From Candidatus Nanoarchaeia archaeon (GTDB taxonomy: Archaea; Nanobdellota; Nanobdellia; Woesearchaeales; CG1-02-33-12): DNA of 7,088 nt. Below are positions 1-5,718 of this stretch, piece by piece. How positions within the stretch are numbered: position 1 is the stretch's first letter; each line of letters begins with the position of its first letter. The stretch spans positions 1 through 7,088 of the forward strand of contig JAQTRH010000050.1 of NCBI GenBank assembly GCA_028711925.1, read 5' to 3'. A program made the translations under genes and the position numbers. The notes under the pieces are model-generated. The model made no database searches. It was not told where the DNA came from and saw nothing but the letters and a program-made list of their open reading frames with translations.

Positions 1-113
1 AAGCAGTAGCATCAGCACCTGAACAAGGAAAGCAGGAGAAGAAAGAAGAGAAGAAAGAAGAGAAGAAAAGCGAAGAAGAAGCAGCTGCAGGACTTGGTTC
101 ATTGTTTGGTTAA
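1..113 (+). CDS. Ribosomal stalk protein P1/L12 (possibly P0/L10), C-terminal fragment
   Basis: This is the 3' end of a gene that begins before the window; complete codons start at base 3 and the stop is TAA at 111-113. The visible 36 residues are an Ala-rich hinge, a Lys/Glu-rich charged linker (EKKEEKKEEKK) and the terminal signature AAAGLGSLFG. Archaeal stalk proteins end in this Gly-Leu-x-x-Leu-Phe-Gly peptide, which is known to recruit translation GTPases to the large ribosomal subunit. P1 (L12) and P0 (L10) share the tail, so the fragment alone does not separate them. P1 is favoured because it is usually last in the L11-L1-L10-L12 operon and a T-rich stretch follows directly. The linker is encoded by a 12-bp tandem repeat. 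Identity as a stalk protein is secure; which subunit is not. Confidence 0.85.
   Translation, partial: AVASAPEQGKQEKKEEKKEEKKSEEEAAAGLGSLFG
36..68 (+). repeat. 12-bp tandem repeat in the stalk-protein linker
   Basis: The unit GAGAAGAAAGAA occurs at 36-47 and 48-59 and again, partially, at 60-68, about 2.75 copies in frame. It encodes the charged EKKE linker of the stalk protein. Length variation here would keep the reading frame and only change linker length. Confidence 0.75.
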
Positions 114-133
114 TTTTTTATTTTAATTTTATA
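111..133 (+). terminator. Possible oligo-T terminator after the stalk-protein gene
   Basis: Directly at the TAA stop there are runs of six, four and four T separated by A residues, with no GC stem. Archaeal RNA polymerase commonly terminates at oligo-T tracts without a hairpin, so this could end the stalk operon. The gap to the next gene is only 32 bp and no well-placed TATA box lies in it, so read-through is equally plausible. Confidence 0.4.
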
Positions 134-145
134 AAGTGAGAGGAT

Positions 146-1045
146 ATGTCAGAAAAAAACAACGTAAAAGAATTGATAAAAAAGCTTAACCAATGCAGGA
201 ATGAAATAATTGAGCTGAGAACAACATTGAATCAGTTGGATAACCAAAAAGAAGATTGGTTTAACAAAAAAGAGGATTCTCATAAAAGATTATCTGAAAT
301 ATTTAGAAAAGTAAAAGAGCTTAAACAAAGCAGGAACTCTCTCACCAGCAAAGTAAAGGAATTAAAGGAAACAAGAGAAAAGAACAATAAGTTAATCAAA
401 GAAAAGATTTCTAATATTAAGAATATAAACCAGGAAAAAAGGGATGTTTTCAACAAATTCAACATAAAAGAAGACCCTTCTAGGATAAAAGATGATATTG
501 AAAAGATTGAAACAAAAATAGAGACAGAAGTAATGTCATTTGACAAAGAGCAGAAGCTGATGAAAGAGATAAAGCTCAAGAAAAAGCAGTTAATGCAAGC
601 AGAAAAAGTAAGTGAGGTATGGAAAAAATCAGATTCTGTCTCAAAAGAGATAGACCGCCTTAAGAAAGAAGCTGATGAAGCGCATAAAAATATAAAGAGT
701 CATGCAAATGAAAGCCAGAAAAAACACGAGGAAATGCTTGAATTATTAAAGCAGGTTGATGAGCTGAAAAAGGAAGAGGAAGATGCTTACAAAAAGTTTT
801 TTGAATTTAAGAAGAAAGTTGCGGATGCTAATGATGAGCTTAAGAAAAAGCTTGTTGAAATAAATGAGATAAACAAAGAGCTTGGATTGTCAAAAAATGA
901 GTCCAAGAAACAGAAACAAGAAAAGCAGGAAAAAATTATAAAAGAAAAGCAGGGAAATGTTGAGGAAAAGCTTAAGAACAGAAAAAAGCTGACCACAGAA
1001 GACCTTCTAGTATTTCAAAGAATGAATGAAAAAGAAAATAATTAA
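146..1045 (+). CDS. Archaeal coiled-coil protein, COG1340 / Bfr1-like
   Basis: A 299-residue, almost wholly helical protein rich in Lys and Glu, without membrane segments or a signal peptide. Residues 5-100 form one long coiled coil, broken near 103-113 by a turn containing Asn and Pro (NIKEDPS). A second coiled coil runs from about 114 to 275, and a short conserved-looking tail, KKLTTEDLLVFQ, lies at 280-291. The stretch at 121-150 (IETKIETEV, then a helix rich in K/E/L) matches the conserved core I recall for the archaeal COG1340 family and resembles eukaryotic Bfr1, an mRNP/ER-associated factor. Function in archaea is not established; older annotations as a phosphoserine phosphatase have no support here, since no HAD motif is present. 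The ATG is preceded by GTGAGAGG (136-143), a reasonable ribosome binding site. It follows the stalk protein by 32 bp and may share its transcript. Confidence 0.75.
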   Translation: MSEKNNVKELIKKLNQCRNEIIELRTTLNQLDNQKEDWFNKKEDSHKRLSEIFRKVKELKQSRNSLTSKVKELKETREKNNKLIKEKISNIKNINQEKRDVFNKFNIKEDPSRIKDDIEKIETKIETEVMSFDKEQKLMKEIKLKKKQLMQAEKVSEVWKKSDSVSKEIDRLKKEADEAHKNIKSHANESQKKHEEMLELLKQVDELKKEEEDAYKKFFEFKKKVADANDELKKKLVEINEINKELGLSKNESKKQKQEKQEKIIKEKQGNVEEKLKNRKKLTTEDLLVFQRMNEKENN

Positions 1046-1073
1046 TTTCTCTTATAAAAGTATTTAATTAAAA
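1046..1073. terminator. AT-only convergent intergenic spacer
   Basis: A 28-bp spacer separates the stop of the coiled-coil gene on the plus strand from the stop of the eS31 gene on the minus strand. It is almost entirely A/T with short T runs on both strands, the setting expected for hairpin-free archaeal termination in both directions. There is no clear stem-loop. The call rests on composition and position only. Confidence 0.35.
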
Positions 1074-1271
1074 CTATTTATTTTCAGATTTTTTTGTGAA
1101 TTCTGTATATCCACACTTTCCGCATGTGGCTCTGTCTTTGTGCCTTGCAAGAAATACTCCTGGGCCGCACTTAGGGCAGAACTTTGCATTTCTTTTAAGT
1201 GTTCCCCCTTCTACAGAATATAATGATTTTACGTCAACTGCTTTCTTTGGTTTCTTTTTCTTTTTTGCCAT
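1074..1271 (-). CDS. 30S ribosomal protein eS31 (S27ae)
   Basis: A 65-residue small-subunit ribosomal protein with a basic N-terminus (MAKKKKKPKK) and one C4 zinc ribbon: Cys32-x2-Cys35 and Cys50-x2-Cys53, within CPKCGPGVFLARHKDR and CGKCGYTEF. Both the length and the CPKCG...CGKCGYTEF pattern are typical of archaeal S27ae, which in eukaryotes is made as a ubiquitin fusion. No ubiquitin-like part is present, as is normal for archaea. The ATG at 1269-1271 is the only sensible start because an in-frame TGA lies three codons upstream. It sits 10 bp after the eS24 stop and is the last gene of the minus-strand run. The Kae1 gene that often follows in archaea is absent; the next gene is convergent. 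Confidence 0.95.
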   Translation of the reverse strand: MAKKKKKPKKAVDVKSLYSVEGGTLKRNAKFCPKCGPGVFLARHKDRATCGKCGYTEFTKKSENK

Positions 1272-1281
1272 TTTGCATCAT

Positions 1282-1725
1282 TTATTTTTCATCTGGTTTT
1301 TTATTATCTTCACTCTTTTTTTCTTCTGGTTTCTGTTCTTTATTATCTGCTGGTTTTTCTTGTTTTTTGTTCTCTGTTTCCTGTTTCTTTTCTGCTTCTG
1401 GTTTCTTCTCTTCTTTTTTTGCCTCTGGCTTGGCTTCCTCTTTGCTCTCCTTTTTGTTTTTTTCTCCTCTCTTCAATGAATATTCTGGCTCAATCTCATT
1501 CATGCTTTCTTTTGTTGAATAAAGATATGCAATTATTTTAGCAGTGCCAAATCCAAATTCAGGGTAAATATGCTTTACCACAAGCAGGCCTTTGTCTGCA
1601 TTTAGTGCTTTAGCCAGCCTTTCTTTTATTGACTCCCTTGAAGGTGTTGAGCCTGTGTAGCTGTCCTTGGCTATTACCTCTGTTCTTGATAATAATGACT
1701 GTTCATTTTTTTCTAGTATTTCCAT
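1282..1725 (-). CDS. 30S ribosomal protein eS24 with a long charged tail
   Basis: A 147-residue small-subunit ribosomal protein. Residues 1-88 are the S24e domain: MEILEKNEQSLLSRTEV, then the STPSRESIKERLA helix, GLLVVKHIYPEFGFGTAKIIAYLY and a final strand near EYSLKRG. Archaeal eS24 is normally about 100 residues. Here residues 91-147 form an extra low-complexity tail of Lys, Glu, Pro, Ala, Gln, Asn and Asp with essentially no bulky hydrophobics, so it should be disordered. The start chosen is the ATG at 1723-1725 because it has a strong GGTGAT ribosome binding site four bases upstream and begins at the usual family N-terminus. An in-frame GTG three codons earlier would overlap that site and the Spt4 stop. 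The gene starts 5 bp after the Spt4 stop. Confidence 0.93.
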   Translation of the reverse strand: MEILEKNEQSLLSRTEVIAKDSYTGSTPSRESIKERLAKALNADKGLLVVKHIYPEFGFGTAKIIAYLYSTKESMNEIEPEYSLKRGEKNKKESKEEAKPEAKKEEKKPEAEKKQETENKKQEKPADNKEQKPEEKKSEDNKKPDEK

Positions 1726-1729
1726 AGAA

Positions 1730-1735
1730 ATCACC
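1730..1735 (-). promoter_or_regulatory. Ribosome binding site of eS24
   Basis: GGTGAT on the minus strand, four bases before the ATG at 1725, matches the archaeal 16S 3' end (ATCACCTCC). It lies across the last codon and stop of Spt4, and it decides the start in favour of this ATG over the GTG contained within the site itself. Confidence 0.75.
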
Positions 1736-1916
1736 TTACCTTAATAGCGTATTCTCCCTTTACATTTATTCCAAGCTTTTTTGCAATCATTGACTTGTTT
1801 GCGTCAATAATGTTTATGCGACCCTGCCAGCTAACAGCTGTTTGGTTGCCCTTGCATTCTGGACAGTTATCGCCTTTGTAAAACAATTTGCAATTCTTGC
1901 ACACTTTTCTTGCCAT
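1731..1916 (-). CDS. spt4: Transcription elongation factor Spt4 (RNA polymerase subunit E'')
   Basis: A 61-residue protein with a C4 zinc ribbon (Cys6-x2-Cys9, Cys18-x2-Cys21), then a short beta-rich half containing IIDANKSMIAKKLGI and the family's terminal pattern GEYAIKVR. This matches archaeal Spt4/RpoE'' in length and motif order. Spt4 pairs with Spt5 (NusG-like), which clamps over the polymerase cleft and supports processive elongation; the Spt5 gene is not in this window. The ATG is two bases after the Rpo7 stop, so translation is probably coupled. The rpo7-spt4 pairing is a classic archaeal arrangement, which supports the call. Confidence 0.95.
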   Translation of the reverse strand: MARKVCKNCKLFYKGDNCPECKGNQTAVSWQGRINIIDANKSMIAKKLGINVKGEYAIKVR

Positions 1917-1918
1917 CT

Positions 1919-2491
1919 TTATTTTTTCTTAGTTTTTGGTTTTTTTTCTGTTTTCTGGTTTATTTTTTCCTCTATCCATTCCAGCTTTCCGAGGCCGCCC
2001 TGTCTCATTGTAAGCCCCAGCTTTGGGTTTGCAATATCCTTATAGCTGACTGCAATTATCCTTGCCCTGCACTTATCTCCTACTTTAAGGATTTTTTTTG
2101 ACTCTTTTCCAGCTAATGTCTTTTCTTTGTTGAATGAAACAAAATCATCCATTGTTTGTGAAACATGAATCATTCCATCAATTGGCCCTATGTTTATGAA
2201 AGCACCAAAGTCTGCAATATCCTTTATCCTTCCAGACAATACTTCCTGCATCTCTGGCTTAAAGGTTATCACCTCGAAATTCGCCTCATAATATGATGCC
2301 CCGTCTCCGGGGATTATTATTCCTTCTCCTACTTCATCAAGCCTTGAAACATCTACGACTATCCCTAAATCTTTTGATATGTATCCCTCATATTTCTGTT
2401 TTATCATCTGCACCATAGCATCCTCAAGCTTAAGCCCAAACATGTTTGGTGGAACCCTTATATGGTCTTTTAGCTGTGTTTTGTAGAACAT
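1919..2491 (-). CDS. rpo7: DNA-directed RNA polymerase subunit Rpo7 (E')
   Basis: A 190-residue homologue of eukaryotic Rpb7. Residues 1-80 are the N-terminal tip domain (MFYKTQLKDHIRVPPNMFG, GDGASYYEANFEVITFKP). Residues 82-163 are an S1/OB RNA-binding domain (EVLSGRIKDIADFGAFINIG, GMIHVSQ, ANPKLGLTMRQ). The GLGKLEWIEE segment at 166-175 is the usual C-terminal part, and the last 15 residues are a Lys-rich extension (TEKKPKTKKK). With Rpo4 it forms the polymerase stalk, which helps open promoter DNA and binds nascent RNA. The gene starts 16 bp after the PIN gene with only a weak GGTT-type ribosome binding site and ends two bases before spt4. Confidence 0.95.
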   Translation of the reverse strand: MFYKTQLKDHIRVPPNMFGLKLEDAMVQMIKQKYEGYISKDLGIVVDVSRLDEVGEGIIIPGDGASYYEANFEVITFKPEMQEVLSGRIKDIADFGAFINIGPIDGMIHVSQTMDDFVSFNKEKTLAGKESKKILKVGDKCRARIIAVSYKDIANPKLGLTMRQGGLGKLEWIEEKINQKTEKKPKTKKK

Positions 2492-2507
2492 TTTAACCTT
2501 TTTTTGC

Positions 2508-2909
2508 CTAAATAACCATTTTAAGATACTTTTTTTGCCTTAAAACGATTAAAGGAACTTCTTTTTTCTTTATTTGCCTTTTTAACTCTTTATCCTGTGT
2601 CGCAACTATAAAACTTCCTTTTTTAATCAATTCTAAAATTAAAAGGTCAACGTTTTTAACTCTTTTGTTTTTGGAAACATTCTTTATTATTTTAATCTTT
2701 CCCTTTTTTATGATTTCAAGGGCCATTTTAGCTGCTTTTCTGTCATTTAGCTTTTCTTTTTCTGTAAGTTTTTCAAGCTCACCTATTGTTTGGTCAACAA
2801 TGCAGATTTCATATCTAAAATTGCATATCCTCTCTAATTCTGAGAATATATCTATCTTAAAGCGCAAAGCGCTAACCAAAAAATTTGTGTCAATTATTAT
2901 TTTTTTCAT
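2508..2909 (-). CDS. PIN-domain ribonuclease, Fcf1/Utp24-like (COG1412)
   Basis: A 133-residue single-domain PIN protein. The four acidic residues expected to bind the catalytic metal are visible: Asp7 in IIIDTNFLV, Glu44 in IGELEKL, Asp88 in VKNVDLLIL and Asp106 in VATQDKELK. The ending VPLIVLRQKKYL is characteristic of the archaeal Fcf1-like group rather than toxin VapC. Eukaryotic Fcf1/Utp24 cleaves pre-rRNA near the 18S 5' end; a role in rRNA processing is therefore inferred. No antitoxin-like partner is adjacent. The start overlaps the endonuclease IV gene by 20 bp and rpo7 follows after 16 bp, matching the known archaeal PIN-rpo7-spt4 neighbourhood. That context is strong support for the housekeeping role. 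Confidence 0.88.
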   Translation of the reverse strand: MKKIIIDTNFLVSALRFKIDIFSELERICNFRYEICIVDQTIGELEKLTEKEKLNDRKAAKMALEIIKKGKIKIIKNVSKNKRVKNVDLLILELIKKGSFIVATQDKELKRQIKKKEVPLIVLRQKKYLKMVI

Positions 2910-3681
2910 TTTTCAATTCATCGATAATTCTTTTCATTTCCAGCGAGTCTTTCCATGTCACAGGACTCTCGCATATTATAGTTATATCAATGTTTCTTTT
3001 AAGTATTTCCCTAGCCAATAAAATAAAATCCTTTTTTTCCATAACAAGATGTCTTTTCTCTCCTTTCTCACTGAATTCTATTCCAGAAAAGTGCGAATGT
3101 ATATGTTTTAAATCTTGAAGTTGGTTGAAAACATCAGAATAATTTATTTCTCCATCTCTTGCATGTAAATGGGCAAAATCAATGCAAACATTGCATTTTG
3201 TTTCATCCCTCATTCTTAAAAGCTCGTTCAATGAGCCAAACTGCGATGTTTTTCCTGTTGTTTCTGGAGCAAGTTTTGTTTTCAATTTTTTACTTTTAAT
3301 TTCATCCTGGATTTCTGTTATTCCTTTTTTTATAGTATTGTAGCATTTTTCCTTATCAAGTTCTCCGTAAAACCCCGAATGAAAAACAACATGGCTTGCC
3401 TTAAGGTAATGCGCTCTTTCGCAGCTGTCTAAAATCCTTTTTTTTGATGCCTCAATCTTTTCTTTGTCTTTTGATGCAAGGTTTATGTAATAAGGAGCGT
3501 GAACGCTTAATTTTATTTCAAGTTTTTCAGCAAGTTCTCCGATTTTTTTTGCAAGCTCATTTTTCATTCTGACGCCGTATGTAAACTCAACTTCCATGGC
3601 ATCAAGATTAATTTTTTTAAGATATCTTATACCATCTAGAGTGCTTTTTAAGGGTGAGCCTGCAGGTCCTAACCTTATCAT
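2890..3681 (-). CDS. nfo: Endonuclease IV-family protein (AP endonuclease, TIM barrel)
   Basis: A 263-residue TIM-barrel protein of the endonuclease IV/xylose-isomerase-like superfamily, archaeal type starting MIRLGPAGSP. Candidate metal ligands align with E. coli Nfo: His61 (SVHAPYYINLAS), His101 (VVFHSGFYG), Glu140 (LAPETTGK), Asp168 and His171 (CIDFAHLHARDG), His195 or His197 (HIHSHFSGIEF), His211 (EKRHL) and Glu238 (IICESP). The Asp-Arg-His triad position of the bacterial enzyme reads Lys-Arg-His here, so one zinc ligand appears missing; I believe archaeal relatives share this. The expected role is cleavage of the DNA backbone at abasic sites in base excision repair. Its ATG overlaps the antiporter stop by ATGA, and its end overlaps the PIN gene by 20 bp. 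Confidence 0.85.
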   Translation of the reverse strand: MIRLGPAGSPLKSTLDGIRYLKKINLDAMEVEFTYGVRMKNELAKKIGELAEKLEIKLSVHAPYYINLASKDKEKIEASKKRILDSCERAHYLKASHVVFHSGFYGELDKEKCYNTIKKGITEIQDEIKSKKLKTKLAPETTGKTSQFGSLNELLRMRDETKCNVCIDFAHLHARDGEINYSDVFNQLQDLKHIHSHFSGIEFSEKGEKRHLVMEKKDFILLAREILKRNIDITIICESPVTWKDSLEMKRIIDELKNEKNNN

Positions 3682-4865
3682 GCCTTATCTGCCTCTAAGA
3701 AATTTTTTGAAGCCTTTACAACTATTGTAGAAAGAACTATGCTGTATATTATGAAAATAAGTATCAGATTAAGTATTGGCTCAATCCCTTCTATTTCAAA
3801 TGTTGCCAAAATAAAAACAACAACTGTAACAGCTATTCCCTTTGGAACATTAAGGGACATGAAAAGCTTCTCTTTAAAAGAATAATTGAGTTTTGAAAAG
3901 CACATCTGAACTGCCATATACCTTATAACTAAGTATATTATGAAGAGCATTACTGATTTTGCAAAAAACGAAAAATCAAGGGGAATCTTTATCATTATTC
4001 CAACCAAGACAAAAACAAGGATCTCAAGGGAGTTTGCAAATATATAAGAGAACTCGTGTAATGATTCTTTTTCTTTGACATAGATGTTGCCAAAAAACAA
4101 TCCTAATGTTGTAACTGCAAGAACTCCGTTACCTTTTAAATTTTCTGCAAGTATATAAGTTACAAGAGCAGTTGTTATCAAAGCAAGAGGGGAAAGGCTC
4201 TCAGAATATTGGGTTCTCATTACCTTAAAGACAATAATACCTATAAGGATTCCTGCACCGATTCCTGTTACAAACTGGTTGATAAAAGGGGCAACTGATT
4301 CCATGAATTTTGAAAGAAAAAGCTCTGCTTTGTAGTCCTTAAGAAAATCAAGTATTATAAAAGGTATAAGCACTACTAGTGGCGTGTTGATTATTGATTC
4401 AATATTCAAAAGCTCTATAACCCTGTTTTTGCTTGTGTTCCTTAGCATTGTAAGCACAACATCAGGGGCTGTTCCTGCCATCAAGGCTGAGAAAACCATT
4501 GCAAGGAATATATTTTTGATTCCGAATATGAGTATTACAGCTATTGTCAAAATAATAAGGTTAAGAAAAAGGAAAATAATTGCCAGCTTCATAGCCCTGA
4601 ATGAAAAGGTGTCAAACTCCTTGAGCTTAAACCTTGAGCTTGAGTCAAAGATTATCATAACAAGGGCCAATGTCCCTATGCATGTGAGAAACAATGGAGA
4701 GAAATTTATAATTTCATCTCCATAATACCTTGCATGCCCTATTACTATTCCAGCAAGAACAAGGAGAAGCACATTTGGTATCTTTAGTTTTTCAGACAAA
4801 AGCGTGCATAGTATCCCTATTGCAAGAATCACTGCCAATGAAGTAAGGTAAAAAAGTGCATCCAT
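3678..4865 (-). CDS. CPA-type cation/proton antiporter (NhaP-like) with altered ion site
   Basis: A 395-residue membrane protein with about 12-13 hydrophobic segments from residue 5 to 384, typical in length for a core CPA1/CPA2 antiporter without a cytosolic regulatory domain. The two crossing-helix regions are recognisable: GTAPDVVL at 131-138 and IESIINTPLVVL at 155-166. In characterised NhaP proteins these read TDP and ESxxND, and the Asp of the ND pair binds the ion. Here Glu156, Ser157 and Asn160 are kept but the Asp is Thr161, and the TDP Asp is Ala133, with Asp135 two residues on. Arg315 (VIRYMAV) and the NVPKGIAVTVV helix at 339-349 match later conserved parts. The ion and coupling are therefore uncertain. 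GGTGAT precedes the ATG by three bases. Confidence 0.85.
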   Translation of the reverse strand: MDALFYLTSLAVILAIGILCTLLSEKLKIPNVLLLVLAGIVIGHARYYGDEIINFSPLFLTCIGTLALVMIIFDSSSRFKLKEFDTFSFRAMKLAIIFLFLNLIILTIAVILIFGIKNIFLAMVFSALMAGTAPDVVLTMLRNTSKNRVIELLNIESIINTPLVVLIPFIILDFLKDYKAELFLSKFMESVAPFINQFVTGIGAGILIGIIVFKVMRTQYSESLSPLALITTALVTYILAENLKGNGVLAVTTLGLFFGNIYVKEKESLHEFSYIFANSLEILVFVLVGIMIKIPLDFSFFAKSVMLFIIYLVIRYMAVQMCFSKLNYSFKEKLFMSLNVPKGIAVTVVVFILATFEIEGIEPILNLILIFIIYSIVLSTIVVKASKNFLEADKA

Positions 4866-4868
4866 TAT

Positions 4869-4874
4869 ATCACC
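4869..4874 (-). promoter_or_regulatory. Ribosome binding site of the antiporter gene
   Basis: GGTGAT on the minus strand, three bases before the ATG at 4865, complementary to the archaeal 16S 3' end. Its first base is also the closing base of the inverted repeat at 4874-4897. Confidence 0.7.
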
Positions 4875-4897
4875 GCTTTTTAAAATTTAAAAAAGCG
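4874..4897. repeat. Inverted repeat between the uncharacterised gene and the antiporter
   Basis: Perfect 8-bp arms, CGCTTTTT at 4874-4881 and AAAAAGCG at 4890-4897, around an 8-base A/T centre that can itself partly pair. It fills most of the 40-bp gap. On the minus strand it could be a terminator-like or attenuating stem for the upstream gene, or part of a TATA-like element (TTTTTTAAA). A TATA role fits poorly, because the start of transcription would then fall almost on the antiporter ATG and leave out its ribosome binding site. Confidence 0.55.
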
Positions 4898-4905
4898 CAG
4901 ACTTA

Positions 4906-5706
4906 TTAAGCTTTTGTTTTTCTCTTCCTTAGATAATACTGTAAGGGCTTTTGGTTTTTCATCATAAAAAGCTGCTTTCCTGCTTTTGAGATTTCTTTCT
5001 GCTCAAAAAGCGATTTCAAAAATCTTTTTCTTGTTTTGCTTGTAAGAATATGGTTTTCAAGGGCCTTTGCAAGCCTCTCAGGATTCTTCAAAGAAGAATT
5101 CTTGATTATTTCAATTATTTCGTTTTCATTTGATTGTTTTTCAAGTATTCTTTTGATGTCATCTTGTTTAAGCAGTTTTTTTATGAATATTTCTCTTGTT
5201 GCTTGCCCCATTATTTTATTTCCTTTCTCTTTTTCAACAAGTCCTGCAATGCTTTTTGGGTTTGATAAAACAAGGTATTTAACAAGCTGCAGAGTTCTTA
5301 TAGTTGTATTTCTGTAGTTCTGCTTGTCTAAATCATCAATAACATCAAAAAGTATTTCGTCAAAATTCTTTGTTTTTATTTCCCCTGTGTTAAATCCTTT
5401 TCCCGAGGTGATTAATACTTTCTCATAATTCTCTTCTTTTCCAACAAATTCTTTTATAACCTGTTTTACTTTTTTTGATACTGTTTTGTCTTGAAATTTT
5501 TTTGCATATTCATTAAGCTCTTTTTCAGCAAAGCCTGAACTTATAGAGCAGCTAACCTCTACATGCTGTATTTTTTCCAGCTTTCCTTCAGAATGCTTTA
5601 CTGCTATTATATCAATTACCTTGTTTTTTCCTGCATTTATATCATTTATTGTAAAGAAGCCGTTTTTGTTGAGCCAAAGATTAACAATTTCCTTTTCCGG
5701 ATTCAT
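4906..5706 (-). CDS. Uncharacterised protein with possible PD-(D/E)XK-like N-terminal domain
   Basis: I do not recognise a named family for this 266-residue soluble protein. The N-terminus (residues 4-55) has the layout of a restriction-endonuclease-like fold: a helix EKEIVNLWLNKNGFF, a strand with Asp32 in KVIDIIAVK, a hairpin, then a strand HVEVS with Glu50. In active nucleases of that fold the pattern is D...ExK; here the Lys position is Ser52, so activity is doubtful. A further strand, YEKVLITSGKGF, lies at 94-105. Residues 135-266 are helical and basic, ending LRKRKTKA, which could bind nucleic acid. The start is the ATG at 5704-5706, with GAGGTG six bases upstream; an in-frame TTG six codons earlier lies ahead of that site and is unlikely. 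It heads the minus-strand run, 40 bp before the antiporter. Confidence 0.75.
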   Translation of the reverse strand: MNPEKEIVNLWLNKNGFFTINDINAGKNKVIDIIAVKHSEGKLEKIQHVEVSCSISSGFAEKELNEYAKKFQDKTVSKKVKQVIKEFVGKEENYEKVLITSGKGFNTGEIKTKNFDEILFDVIDDLDKQNYRNTTIRTLQLVKYLVLSNPKSIAGLVEKEKGNKIMGQATREIFIKKLLKQDDIKRILEKQSNENEIIEIIKNSSLKNPERLAKALENHILTSKTRKRFLKSLFEQKEISKAGKQLFMMKNQKPLQYYLRKRKTKA

Positions 5707-5712
5707 AAAAAG

Positions 5713-5718
5713 CACCTC
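5713..5718 (-). promoter_or_regulatory. Ribosome binding site fixing the start of the uncharacterised gene
   Basis: GAGGTG on the minus strand, six bases before the ATG at 5706. It is the best match to the anti-Shine-Dalgarno sequence in this leader and selects that ATG over the upstream TTG. Confidence 0.75.

Noticed and set aside
36..110. CRISPR-like or mobile-element repeat
   Set aside because: The repeats are in-frame 12-bp coding units of the stalk linker without spacers.
280..996. Minus-strand open frames opposite the coiled-coil gene
   Set aside because: They encode Ser/Phe/Leu-rich strings that mirror the Lys/Glu-rich plus-strand protein, lack ribosome binding sites and resemble no family.
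1096..1522. Plus-strand open frames rich in Phe and Leu, membrane-protein-like
   Set aside because: They are antisense to eS31 and the AAG/GAA-rich tail of eS24; the hydrophobicity is a by-product of reading the complement of Lys/Glu codons.
1726..1734. Upstream GTG start for eS24
   Set aside because: The GTG is part of the GGTGAT site that serves the ATG at 1725, and the ATG gives the usual family N-terminus.
2508..2909. VapC toxin of a toxin-antitoxin pair
   Set aside because: No small antitoxin gene is adjacent, and both the C-terminal pattern and the rpo7-spt4 context match the Fcf1-like housekeeping PIN group.
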